A DNA stretch of 6,615 nucleotides from Planctomycetes bacterium GWF2_50_10 (GCA_001824635.1 MHYB01000022.1:1-6615); one strand, 5' to 3'. Counted from the first letter of the stretch, positions 1 through 5,898 are shown. Made by a program: numbers and translations. The notes: generated by a model from the sequence alone, not told the origin.

Positions 1-51
1 CCCCGCCGCAATACCAATTACCAACAAAAAAAACGCAAACAATTTCAGCAT
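1..51 (-). CDS. 5' end of an unknown membrane or secreted protein (runs off left edge)
   Basis: Seventeen codons are visible from an ATG at 51-49, reading MLKLFAFFLLVIGIAAG, and the frame is still open at the window edge. The stretch is a lysine followed by an unbroken hydrophobic run, which fits a signal peptide or an N-terminal membrane anchor. It starts 5 bases after the stop codon of the ExbD-like gene on the same strand, so the two are probably co-transcribed. In ExbD-containing clusters the following gene is often another envelope protein (a second ExbD, a TonB-like or a periplasmic protein), but too little is visible to choose. The upstream ribosome binding site is weak (GGAA about 7 bases before the ATG). 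Confidence 0.55.
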   Translation of the reverse strand, partial: MLKLFAFFLLVIGIAAG

Positions 52-56
52 TTTAA

Positions 57-566
57 TTATTCCACAATCCTGAACGTAATATCGCTTATTCCCATCCCAT
101 AAAGAACGTTGTAAACCTTAGCCACATACTGCCACATAACCTCTTTGCCGCAAACGAGTTCCACCGGATCTGCCGCCGTTCGCCCATCCACCTTTATTGC
201 CCCAGCCATCTCATTTGCAAAGAGGGCCAAATTCTCCTCAACTTCCTCCTCGCCCAGATATATCGCTGTACTATCCTCCTGATCCTTATGAATCTCAACC
301 ACGCACTTTCCGGTGCTCTGACTCAAGTTTATCTCCAGCGGCAAAACCTTTCCCGGCATAACATCACCGCTTGCCGCAGGGAGCCGAAACGGCAAAGCAG
401 CTTCCTGGGCATGAAATTTTGTCGTCAGCAGGAAAAAGATCAGCAGCAGAAAAAGCACATCTATCATCGGCATCAGCCTAAAACCCAGACTGCTGCCGCT
501 GGCCCTGCCTTTAATGCCCGCAAGCACCTTTTCCCTGAAACCGCTCTTTTTAACTCTTATAGCCAT
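57..566 (-). CDS. ExbD/TolR-family biopolymer transport protein
   Basis: This is a 169-residue inner-membrane protein of the ExbD/TolR family. These proteins work with an ExbB/TolQ proton channel to pass proton-motive force to envelope processes. The layout is typical: a basic cytoplasmic N-terminus (residues 1-30), one transmembrane helix (about 32-50, starting LMPMIDVLFLLLIFF) and a periplasmic domain ending in GISDITFRIVE. Asp36 at the start of the helix matches the conserved membrane aspartate essential for proton coupling in the family. The open frame extends upstream to a TTG at 623, but those extra 19 codons contain no ExbD-like sequence and no good ribosome binding site, so I chose the ATG at 566-564. 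No Shine-Dalgarno sequence precedes this ATG either; GTG at 593 is an alternative start. The length is slightly above the usual 130-150 residues. No exbB lies immediately upstream, so its partner must be elsewhere. Family call strong; transported cargo unknown. Confidence 0.88.
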   Translation of the reverse strand: MAIRVKKSGFREKVLAGIKGRASGSSLGFRLMPMIDVLFLLLIFFLLTTKFHAQEAALPFRLPAASGDVMPGKVLPLEINLSQSTGKCVVEIHKDQEDSTAIYLGEEEVEENLALFANEMAGAIKVDGRTAADPVELVCGKEVMWQYVAKVYNVLYGMGISDITFRIVE

Positions 567-575
567 AGCCCAATA

Positions 576-584
576 ATCATAGCA
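576..584 (-). promoter_or_regulatory. Candidate extended -10 promoter for the ExbD-like gene
   Basis: The minus strand reads TGCTATGAT, an extended -10 (TGn followed by TATGAT, 5 of 6 to TATAAT). No good -35 is found 16-18 bases upstream. Transcription would start at about 569, only about 3 bases before the ATG at 566, which would give an almost leaderless transcript. That fits the lack of a Shine-Dalgarno sequence before this ATG. Consensus match only. Confidence 0.3.
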
Positions 585-664
585 TAAAACCACCCCATTT
601 GAAGCAAATAACCAACTGTCCAATTAATCCCGCGATCTGCCTTTAAAGATTTTTTTGCATGGAT

Positions 665-693
665 TTGCCATCCCGGTACTTGTTTTTTATTGT
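665..693 (+). promoter_or_regulatory. Candidate sigma70-type promoter for the small membrane protein gene
   Basis: TTGCCA (665-670, 5 of 6 to the -35 consensus) and TATTGT (688-693, 4 of 6 to the -10) are separated by exactly 17 bases. Transcription would start near 700 and leave a leader of about 75 bases before the ATG at 775. The position in the gap between divergent genes fits. Consensus match only. Confidence 0.45.
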
Positions 694-732
694 TTATGCA
701 GAGGGGATGTGATGACAAGTTAATATCGCCTG

Positions 733-751
733 GCCGAAAGATGTGTTCGGC
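733..751 (+). other. Short hairpin in the 5' leader of the small membrane protein gene
   Basis: GCCGAA (733-738) and TTCGGC (746-751) can pair perfectly around a 7-base loop. The hairpin lies in the predicted leader, ending 9 bases before the G-run that serves as ribosome binding site. It is short and matches no riboswitch class that I recognise. It could affect translation or mRNA stability, or be chance. Confidence 0.3.
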
Positions 752-774
752 ACTTTTACTGGGGGGAAAGCTTA

Positions 775-1047
775 ATGGGTTTCAGAGGAAAAGTCCTGCT
801 TGTGTTAGTCGTTTACTTCGCCGGGTTTGCCACGGCCATATACGCCCTGGCTCCCGCCGATCCAAAAGTAACCTCACAAGCTGTAACAGAGCCCTTAAGC
901 TTTCCTCAGAGCTTTACGAAGTCTGACCAGTTCGCCCTCTCCGTGGGCGAGAAGATCCGCAAAGCGTTCTCGACAGGCAAAGAACTGGCTCACAAAGCTT
1001 CTTCGACTATGAATACTGGGTCGGCTCCCGCTGCCGATAAAGGGTAG
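775..1047 (+). CDS. Small single-pass membrane protein of unknown function (90 aa)
   Basis: I do not recognise this protein. Residues 1-6 are basic (MGFRGK) and residues 7-26 form one hydrophobic helix. A stretch rich in Pro, Ser and Thr follows (27-50). Next comes a probable helix with alternating charged and hydrophobic residues (about 51-76, including GEKIRKAF and GKELAHKA), and then a short Ala/Ser/Gly tail. The helix ends in ALAP; proline right after the candidate cleavage site makes signal peptidase I cleavage unlikely, so an N-terminally anchored protein with most of its chain outside is the best guess. The start is well supported: the G-run GGGGGGAAAG (761-770) lies 4 bases before the ATG, a promoter candidate lies upstream at 665-693, and a terminator-like hairpin follows at 1092-1120. 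It is transcribed alone, divergent from the ExbD-like gene and convergent with the hydF operon. Confidence 0.68.
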   Translation: MGFRGKVLLVLVVYFAGFATAIYALAPADPKVTSQAVTEPLSFPQSFTKSDQFALSVGEKIRKAFSTGKELAHKASSTMNTGSAPAADKG

Positions 1048-1091
1048 AGTTGGCGTAAATATTCTACGGGAACTCCTTAACCAAGCGGGTT

Positions 1092-1120
1092 GCGGCCGTG
1101 AGTGCGTGGCTCACGGCTGC
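1092..1120 (+). terminator. Probable terminator hairpin after the small membrane protein gene
   Basis: GCGGCCGTGAG (1092-1102) pairs with CTCACGGCTGC (1110-1120): 11 pairs including one G-U, around a 7-base loop. It starts 45 bases after the stop codon. The downstream tract TTCCATATTT (1121-1130) is only partly T-rich, so intrinsic termination may be incomplete. The stem is strong and its place between convergent genes fits a terminator. Confidence 0.55.
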
Positions 1121-1320
1121 TTCCATATTTGCGCACAGTACGTCATTCCGCTAGGCTTTATTTTTTTTATCCGTAAAATAATTGGCACAACGTTTAAAAA
1201 ACTTCTCCGCCTTTCGCACAACACGGAACAGCCATTCTTCAAATAAGTCTTCAATCAGCCCCAATTTTAATCTCGTTAATGTATTTTTCCATTTATCAGC
1301 ATCGCTTCAGCGATTCTACA

Positions 1321-1348
1321 CCTTTGCCTTTTGCCCTTTGACTTTTGC
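1321..1348. repeat. Short degenerate heptamer tandem repeat (about 4 units)
   Basis: Four consecutive 7-base units, CCTTTGC, CTTTTGC, CCTTTGA and CTTTTGC, lie in strict register, with a fading fifth. The consensus is CYTTTGM. The units lie 32 bases beyond the hydF stop codon, outside any gene. An A4-cored heptamer array also occurs at 4363-4390 on this strand, so a genome-wide family is possible. Confidence 0.5.
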
Positions 1349-1379
1349 TTTTTCAAACACAACCCGCAACAATTCTCCA

Positions 1380-2570
1380 CTAATCAATAATCAATCCAAA
1401 TGGTTTAAGTGCTCTCTCAAATATTCCCAGGGAATAGGCTATTACCAGCCCGTAGTTTGAGATCGGCACGCCCGCCTTCTTTGCCAGCATTATCCTTGAA
1501 AGCATTTCACGCCTGTTCCACATGCAGGCTCCGCAGTGAACTATCATTTTATATTTGCTCAAATCTTCGGGCAGGTCGTGACCCCTGGTCCATTCGAATT
1601 TCAGTTGCCCTCCCACATACTGCCCCAGCCAGCGCGGTATTTTTACTGTACCGATATCGTCAGTTATCGGGTGATGGGTACAACTTTCGGCAATCAGCAC
1701 GCAGTCGCCGTCCTTGAGAGTATCTATGGCCCTGGCACCGGCGGCCATTTCCGCCAAATCTGCTTTAAATCTTGCGAATAATATCGAAAAGCTCGTCATG
1801 GGAATATCGTCAGGGGTATCGGCTGCGACCTTTAAAAATGCCTGCGAATCCGTTACCACCAGGGCAGGTTTTTCGGTAAGCTTTTCCAGCGTCGCCTGAA
1901 GTTCCCTCTCCTTGCAGACTACCGCTATCGCATCGGAATCGAGCAAGTCCCGTATCGCCTGCACCTGCGGCAGGATAAGCCTGCCCTTGGGGGCTTCCTT
2001 ATCGATGGGCACAACCAGCACCGCTATCTTGCCAGGGCCGACCAAATCGCCCAGTATCGCTGGGTTGGCCATGAATTCTTCCGGCGCCTGCTTTATGAGG
2101 AGTTCCCGAAGCAAGTCTATCCCTGCACCTGTCTTTGCGCTTACCGAAATAGTCGCGTACTTTGTTTTAATATCATCTGCTGCTCTTATGTCATTCTTGT
2201 TAATGACGATGATGGCGGGTACTTTTAATTCTTCCAGGGCTTTTAAGATTTCGTCCTCGAAAGTTCCCCACGCCCCGGCCTCGGTTACAACCATCGCAAG
2301 ATCGGTTCGCTCAAAAACTTTCCTGGTTTTAGAAATGCGTTTTTCCCCAAGTGCGCCGATGTCATCGACCCCGGCGGTATCCACGAACAGCACAGGCCCA
2401 AGGGGCAGCAGTTCCATGGGCTTTTCCACCGGATCAGTGGTCGTGCCGGCTATATCCGAAACTATCGCTGCTTCCTGGCCGACCAGAGCATTCAATATTG
2501 AGGATTTCCCCACATTGCGCCGCCCGAAAATGCCTATATGGAGCCGCATGCCTTTTGACGTTTTTTCCAT
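1380..2570 (-). CDS. hydF: [FeFe]-hydrogenase H-cluster maturation GTPase HydF
   Basis: HydF is the cytoplasmic scaffold GTPase on which the 2Fe subcluster of [FeFe] hydrogenase is assembled, after the radical-SAM enzymes HydE and HydG act, and from which it passes to the hydrogenase. The 396-residue product has the full family layout. The N-terminal GTPase domain shows G1 GRRNVGKSS (16-24), G2 in GTTTDP (42-47), G3 DTAG (64-67), G4 NKND (124-127) and G5 SAK (144-146). A dimerisation region follows, then the C-terminal cluster-binding domain with Cys297-x-His299 (in ESCTHH) and His345-Cys346-x-x-Cys349 (in HCGACMWNRREM). All three cluster cysteines are therefore present, and the length is normal for the family. 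The start ATG at 2570 shares one base with the ruvX stop codon, and AAGGA (2579-2583) is the ribosome binding site. It is the last gene of the manC-ruvX-hydF operon. No hydE, hydG or hydrogenase gene is in the window. Confidence 0.95.
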   Translation of the reverse strand: MEKTSKGMRLHIGIFGRRNVGKSSILNALVGQEAAIVSDIAGTTTDPVEKPMELLPLGPVLFVDTAGVDDIGALGEKRISKTRKVFERTDLAMVVTEAGAWGTFEDEILKALEELKVPAIIVINKNDIRAADDIKTKYATISVSAKTGAGIDLLRELLIKQAPEEFMANPAILGDLVGPGKIAVLVVPIDKEAPKGRLILPQVQAIRDLLDSDAIAVVCKERELQATLEKLTEKPALVVTDSQAFLKVAADTPDDIPMTSFSILFARFKADLAEMAAGARAIDTLKDGDCVLIAESCTHHPITDDIGTVKIPRWLGQYVGGQLKFEWTRGHDLPEDLSKYKMIVHCGACMWNRREMLSRIMLAKKAGVPISNYGLVIAYSLGIFERALKPFGLIID

Positions 2571-3010
2571 TATTCAAGTCCTTGGGTCGGTAAGCCGGTA
2601 CCCTGATCCCTTTTGTGTTCCAGAAAGGCAGCTAAAATGTTCGCAGCGGCGACGGCATCGAGCCTTTTTTTCGTCTGCTTGCGTGTAAAATCGCCTGGAA
2701 TGAGTTTTTCTTCAGCTTCAAAACTGCTGAGCCTTTCATCGAACATCTCAAGTGGTATCGTGATCTCTTTGGCAAGGGATGCGGCAAAGGTCCTGGTTGC
2801 CTTGGCCTGGGGGCCTTCGGTGCCATCCATATTGAATGGCAGCCCGACCACCACGGCCTCGACATCCTCTTTTTTTATGACTTGCTTGATCTTAGGTATG
2901 ACATCGCCGGGCTTATCGATCACCATCAGCGGACTTGAGAATTGTTCCGACTTGTCACAAAGGGCCAGCCCGGTCCGCTTAAAACCAAAATCGATAGCCA
3001 GATAACGCAC
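2570..3010 (-). CDS. ruvX: RuvX/YqgF-family Holliday junction resolvase-like nuclease
   Basis: This 146-residue protein belongs to the YqgF (RuvX) family with an RNase H-like fold. Members are linked to 5'-end processing of pre-16S rRNA and, in some bacteria, to Holliday junction resolution. The catalytic acidic residues are in place: Asp7 in IDFGFKRTG (6-14), Asp91-Glu92 in the DERLSS motif (91-96) and Asp118 in KKRLDAVAA (114-122). VVVGLPFNMDG (53-63) is the usual central motif. Its length is close to the typical 135-150 residues. The start codon is GTG (3010-3008), one base after the manC stop; no in-frame ATG fits the conserved N-terminal strand, so GTG is the likely start. The stop overlaps hydF by one base, so translational coupling is likely on both sides. 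The C-terminal 15 or so residues (DQGTGLPTQGLE) look variable. Confidence 0.93.
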   Translation of the reverse strand: MRYLAIDFGFKRTGLALCDKSEQFSSPLMVIDKPGDVIPKIKQVIKKEDVEAVVVGLPFNMDGTEGPQAKATRTFAASLAKEITIPLEMFDERLSSFEAEEKLIPGDFTRKQTKKRLDAVAAANILAAFLEHKRDQGTGLPTQGLE

Positions 3011-3011
3011 T

Positions 3012-4100
3012 TTACAAATATTTCTCTTGGCCCTTGCTCTTGATCAATTCCAATAGATCCTTGAGCTTGTCTGTTTCGCCTATGGGGCAAACCAGCGTAG
3101 CGTTTCCGCTATGGGCGACAACCATGTTCTTAACCCCTATGGCAGCGATCATATGATCTTTATCTTCTGTCACAAAAATGCTGTTCTTGCAATCCATTAA
3201 CTGGCTCGCACCGGCGACTACGATATTATTATTCTGATCCGATTCTATTACATCCGCCAGGGCTGCGAACGATCCCATATCCAGCCATTTGCAGTTGAGC
3301 CTTATAGCGTAAACATTGGGCGCCCGTTCCATAACGGCGTAATCTATGCTGATTTTGGGCAGCTTTCTGAACCAGTTCTCAAGCACTTCCTCCTGGTCGG
3401 GTGTATCCCAGGCTGCCTGTATTTTCTTTAAAGGCTCCTGGCACTCCGGAAGCAGCTTGTATAGGGCTGCAAGTATGGTTTTGGCTTTCCAGACAAAAAT
3501 GCCGGAATTCCAAACGTACTTGCCTGATTCGAGATATTCTTTGGCTATCACTTCGCTGGGCTTTTCCTTGAAGGCCTCGACCTTGTAAACGCTGTTTTCG
3601 ATGTCCTCGGCTGCGACTGCCGGGCCCATTTTGATATAGCCAAGCTGGGTGGCAGGATATGTCGGCTCGATGCCGAAAGTGAGCAGAGCTTCGGGGTTTC
3701 GCTTTACGAATTCGATAGCGTCTATAAGGGCCTGCTGGAAAACCTTTGTGGGCCTGATAAGCTGATCGGCTGTGACGACGGCCATAGTCGCGTCCGGGTC
3801 GTATTTAGAGAGCACGCTGGCTGCGAGGCCTATTGCACCGGCTGTATCCCTGACAACAGGCTCGGCCAGCACATTATCATAGGGGAGGTCTGCGAGGTTT
3901 TCGCGAACCAGGTCGGTGTAGCCGGCATTGGTCAATATAAGAATGTTTCGGTGGTCGAATATCGTGGCAAGCCTGTCAAAGCACCTGTTTAGAAGTGTCT
4001 GGCCATCGAGAAGTTTGAGCATCTGCTTGGGCCTGGTTTCCCTGCTTAGGGGCCAAAGCCGTTTGCCGCTGCCTCCTGCAAGCACTATCGCATATTCCAT
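3012..4100 (-). CDS. manC: Mannose-1-phosphate guanylyltransferase (ManC type)
   Basis: It makes GDP-mannose from mannose 1-phosphate and GTP in the cytoplasm, for polysaccharide and glycoconjugate synthesis. The 362 residues cover only the nucleotidyltransferase part plus a short tail, without the C-terminal phosphomannose isomerase domain of bifunctional 470-residue ManC/AlgA proteins. Visible motifs are the nucleotide-binding signature LAGGSGKRLWPLSR with PKQ (7-26), EPVVRDTA (80-87), the metal-binding aspartate in TADQLI (110-115), FGIEPTYP, FKEKP, YVWNSGIFVW, and WLDMGSFAAL late in the chain. The TADQLI segment departs from the more usual PADHxI, with Gln in place of His; Asp112 is kept. 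The start ATG has AGAGG (4106-4110) 5 bases upstream and a promoter candidate at 4164-4191. It is the first gene of an operon with ruvX and hydF. Assignment to mannose rather than another hexose rests on the overall motif pattern. Confidence 0.9.
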   Translation of the reverse strand: MEYAIVLAGGSGKRLWPLSRETRPKQMLKLLDGQTLLNRCFDRLATIFDHRNILILTNAGYTDLVRENLADLPYDNVLAEPVVRDTAGAIGLAASVLSKYDPDATMAVVTADQLIRPTKVFQQALIDAIEFVKRNPEALLTFGIEPTYPATQLGYIKMGPAVAAEDIENSVYKVEAFKEKPSEVIAKEYLESGKYVWNSGIFVWKAKTILAALYKLLPECQEPLKKIQAAWDTPDQEEVLENWFRKLPKISIDYAVMERAPNVYAIRLNCKWLDMGSFAALADVIESDQNNNIVVAGASQLMDCKNSIFVTEDKDHMIAAIGVKNMVVAHSGNATLVCPIGETDKLKDLLELIKSKGQEKYL

Positions 4101-4163
4101 TGACGCCTCTTAATGTTCTAGAATCAGCTAACTTGATACCGACCCAATATGGCTTATATATTG

Positions 4164-4191
4164 ATTCTATCCGGGTTGGCGAAAAATACAA
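4164..4191 (-). promoter_or_regulatory. Candidate promoter of the manC-ruvX-hydF operon
   Basis: On the minus strand, TTGTAT (4191-4186, 4 of 6 to the -35) and TAGAAT (4169-4164, 5 of 6 to the -10) are 16 bases apart. Transcription would start near 4157, leaving a leader of about 57 bases before the manC ATG at 4100. The G-rich tract at 4211-4235 lies only 19 bases upstream of the -35. Consensus match only. Confidence 0.45.
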
Positions 4192-4210
4192 CCCCCAGGT
4201 AGCGCAAGTT

Positions 4211-4235
4211 GGGGTTTGGGGGTAGGGGGGTTGGG
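4211..4235 (+). other. Potential G-quadruplex tract upstream of the manC operon
   Basis: Four G-runs of 4, 5, 6 and 3 bases (4211-4214, 4218-4222, 4225-4230, 4233-4235) are separated by loops of 3, 2 and 2 bases. This fits the standard four-tract quadruplex pattern with short loops, which are usually stable. The G-rich strand is the template strand for manC, just upstream of the promoter candidate. Folding in the cell is an inference. Confidence 0.55.
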
Positions 4236-4396
4236 AGTTTTGAGTATTTAAGTTTGAGTTTTGAGATGTAAATGCGGTTTTGGGGGGTATTGTGGATATT
4301 TACCAGTGCCCTAAAAAAGTTAATCTTTGGGGGGTATCAGGGGGGCATTTCATTGATTATCGCTCAAAACTCAAAATTTAGGACTCAAAACTACCC
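4233..4396. repeat. Imperfect inverted repeat built of CTCAAAA heptamers flanked by G/C-tracts
   Basis: The left arm (4233-4265) and the right arm (4363-4396) are reverse complements over about 33 bases with four mismatches and one 1-base gap. On the plus strand the right arm reads as 7-base units: CTCAAAA, CTCAAAA, TTTAGGA, CTCAAAA. The left arm read on the minus strand gives CTCAAAA, CTCAAAC, TTAAATA, CTCAAAA in the same register. Beyond each arm the sequence turns into a homopolymer-rich G/C tract (4211-4235 on the left; 4394-4419, including nine Cs, on the right). The arms enclose 97 bases with further G-runs. No open frame, transposase or obvious target-site duplication is seen, so it is not a recognisable insertion sequence. 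Confidence 0.65.
4279..4337 (+). repeat. Pair of 12-base G-rich direct repeats inside the inverted repeat
   Basis: TTTGGGGGGTAT occurs at 4279-4290 and again at 4326-4337, 47 bases apart. A third six-G run follows at 4340-4345. Together with the outer G-tract the plus strand carries many G-runs between 4211 and 4345. Confidence 0.6.
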
Positions 4397-4476
4397 CGTT
4401 TACCACCCTAGCCCCCCCCCGAAAACGCGGATTTATGCCCTCAAGAAGATCAATCTTTAAAAACTACAATAGTACC
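4397..4476. other. Remainder of the gap downstream of the pyrophosphorylase gene
   Basis: The gene-free stretch from 4101 to 4476 holds the manC promoter candidate, the G-tract and the inverted repeat described separately. The last part, next to the pyrophosphorylase stop, carries the C-run (4411-4419) and a weak 5-bp hairpin AAGAT-CA-ATCTT (4446-4457). That hairpin lacks a T-run on the minus strand and is not a convincing terminator. I see no gene. Confidence 0.5.
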
Positions 4477-5898
4477 TTACCCCAGGTAAACCTCCGACCT
4501 CGCAGAAATATCCCCGATCATGCCACGCTTAGCCAAAACCTCCTCCTTATCGAGCGCAAACATCGGCGAAATCTCGATTTGCGCATCCACACCCGCTCCC
4601 GACCTAGGCACCTTCACCCCCGCCGCCTCAAGCCACCCCGCCGCCCGCTCAACCTGCATCACCCGCGAACTCTGGGCACTATCCACCCCCGTCGCGTTCT
4701 TGACAGGCCCAAACTCCTGCTCCCGGATCGTCTCCAAAATCACGCTTTTTGACGCAAAATTAAGGGCATCGAACACAAAAGTCTCCAATTTCACCCCGTT
4801 AGGCCCCTTCGGCTCCACCAGTTTCCCAGCCCAATCTATATAAGGTATCTTTTTAACCGCCCTGTGGAACGGCAGCGCAAAGCCCCCCTTATTCAGGCTT
4901 TCAATAAACTCCCTGCTAATAATATGTATCGCTATCGACCCAAGCTCAAACACCAGCGACCCATCCGCCTTCGTCTTCTCAGCCATCTCATCTGGTAAGT
5001 CACTGTATTCAATGACGTTAACCTTCCCATCCACAAGGCAGAAATTCCCCACCTTCTCCAACGGCCCCGTCTTTTTGAGCGCCTTCGATGACATCCCAGC
5101 CCCATCCATCGCATGAAACCCAATGAAAAGCGGGTCAAAAATATTGATCAACGGGTTATCAACCTGGAAATAGCTTATCTGCTCAATGCCCTTGACAGCC
5201 ATATCCGCAACCGCCCCGCTCTGATAAAGGGCCTTTAAACTCCCGCCATGCCCATCCGGCGATAGTGCCAAACTGCCCTTGTCCGCCATAAGTATCTTGC
5301 CGTCAAAGGCGAAATTGGGCATCGTCCCCTGCTGGAAAATGAAAATATTTTCCCTGCCAAGCCCGAAAAACCCCGCTTTTTCAAAAATTTCGACGGTAGC
5401 TTCGTGATTTAGCGGGCTGGTCATGACATACCAGCTAAGCCCGCGCCCATACCGCCTCGAAGCCGCCAGTATCTGCTCGCCAAACAGCGTAAAAAGCGTT
5501 TTTTTCTTTACCGGGCTAACCGGATAATTGCCCTTAGGCCCATCGTACCCCAGCCGCGTGCCCTGCCCGCCGGCAACCACAAACGCCGCCACTTTCCCCG
5601 CCTTTAGCAGTTCTACCCCCTTTTCCCTCGCCTTTTGGTATAATTCCTCCTGTCCCGGCCTGGGGCTGGCAGGATAATAAGGAGCTGGACCGAAATTCGC
5701 CGGTATCACAGGCCCACCCGCGTTAACGACATAAGTTTTAACCCAGTTATCAAGCTGGGCAAAATCCAGCGACGCTATCTGACCAAGCAACCCCGCTTGC
5801 TGCCCAGCCGAAAGCTCATCCCAGAAAGAAAGCAGATGAGACTGGTTATGTTTTTTCAGTATTTCCGCCGCCCGCTCGTAAGTTAACCCTAAATCCAT
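4477..5898 (-). CDS. UDP-N-acetylhexosamine pyrophosphorylase, eukaryotic UAP1 type
   Basis: It is a 473-residue enzyme of the UDPGP family that couples UTP with a hexosamine 1-phosphate, most likely N-acetylglucosamine or N-acetylgalactosamine 1-phosphate, to give the UDP-sugar for wall, glycan or surface polymer synthesis. It resembles eukaryotic UAP1/AGX proteins rather than bacterial GlmU: the helical N-terminal part comes first, then the UTP-binding motif VVAGGQGTRLG (107-117) with Pro121-Lys122-Gly123, MTSPLNHEAT (159-168), SPDGHGG (213-219), YFQVDNPL (243-250), then VIEYSDLP, KLETFVFDALNF and EFGPVKNA towards the C-terminus. There is no left-handed beta-helix acetyltransferase domain. 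The open frame reaches a TTG 8 codons further upstream, but AGGAG (5906-5910) lies inside that extension, 7 bases before the ATG at 5898, so the ATG is the start. A promoter candidate is at 5934-5962. The gene is transcribed alone; the exact hexose specificity cannot be read from sequence. Confidence 0.9.
   Translation of the reverse strand: MDLGLTYERAAEILKKHNQSHLLSFWDELSAGQQAGLLGQIASLDFAQLDNWVKTYVVNAGGPVIPANFGPAPYYPASPRPGQEELYQKAREKGVELLKAGKVAAFVVAGGQGTRLGYDGPKGNYPVSPVKKKTLFTLFGEQILAASRRYGRGLSWYVMTSPLNHEATVEIFEKAGFFGLGRENIFIFQQGTMPNFAFDGKILMADKGSLALSPDGHGGSLKALYQSGAVADMAVKGIEQISYFQVDNPLINIFDPLFIGFHAMDGAGMSSKALKKTGPLEKVGNFCLVDGKVNVIEYSDLPDEMAEKTKADGSLVFELGSIAIHIISREFIESLNKGGFALPFHRAVKKIPYIDWAGKLVEPKGPNGVKLETFVFDALNFASKSVILETIREQEFGPVKNATGVDSAQSSRVMQVERAAGWLEAAGVKVPRSGAGVDAQIEISPMFALDKEEVLAKRGMIGDISARSEVYLG

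Larger units (their letters stand above)
1048..1379. other. Intergenic stretch between convergent genes
   Basis: These 332 bases separate the ends of two convergent transcripts. I see three things in them: a strong hairpin (1092-1120), a small hairpin ATCGC-TTCA-GCGAT (1301-1314), and a heptamer-like tandem run (1321-1348). The rest is AT-rich with T-runs (for example 1161-1169). A plus-strand open frame starting from TTG at 1182 has no ribosome binding site and low-complexity composition, so I do not call it a gene. Confidence 0.6.

Noticed and set aside
1182..1460. Plus-strand open frame of 92 codons between the convergent genes
   Set aside because: It starts with TTG without a ribosome binding site, passes through low-complexity repeats and overlaps the hydF 3' end in antisense.
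1912..2688. Long plus-strand open frame (258 codons) antisense to hydF and the end of ruvX
   Set aside because: It lies opposite intact, motif-complete genes, is serine-rich as expected from reversed codons, and has no ribosome binding site or family motif.
4205..4425. Insertion sequence or CRISPR array
   Set aside because: There is no transposase, no target duplication that I can see, and no regularly spaced identical repeats with unique spacers.
4435..4843. Plus-strand Arg/Pro-rich open frames opposite the pyrophosphorylase 3' end
   Set aside because: The composition reflects reversed GC-rich codons of the real gene, and no start signals are seen.
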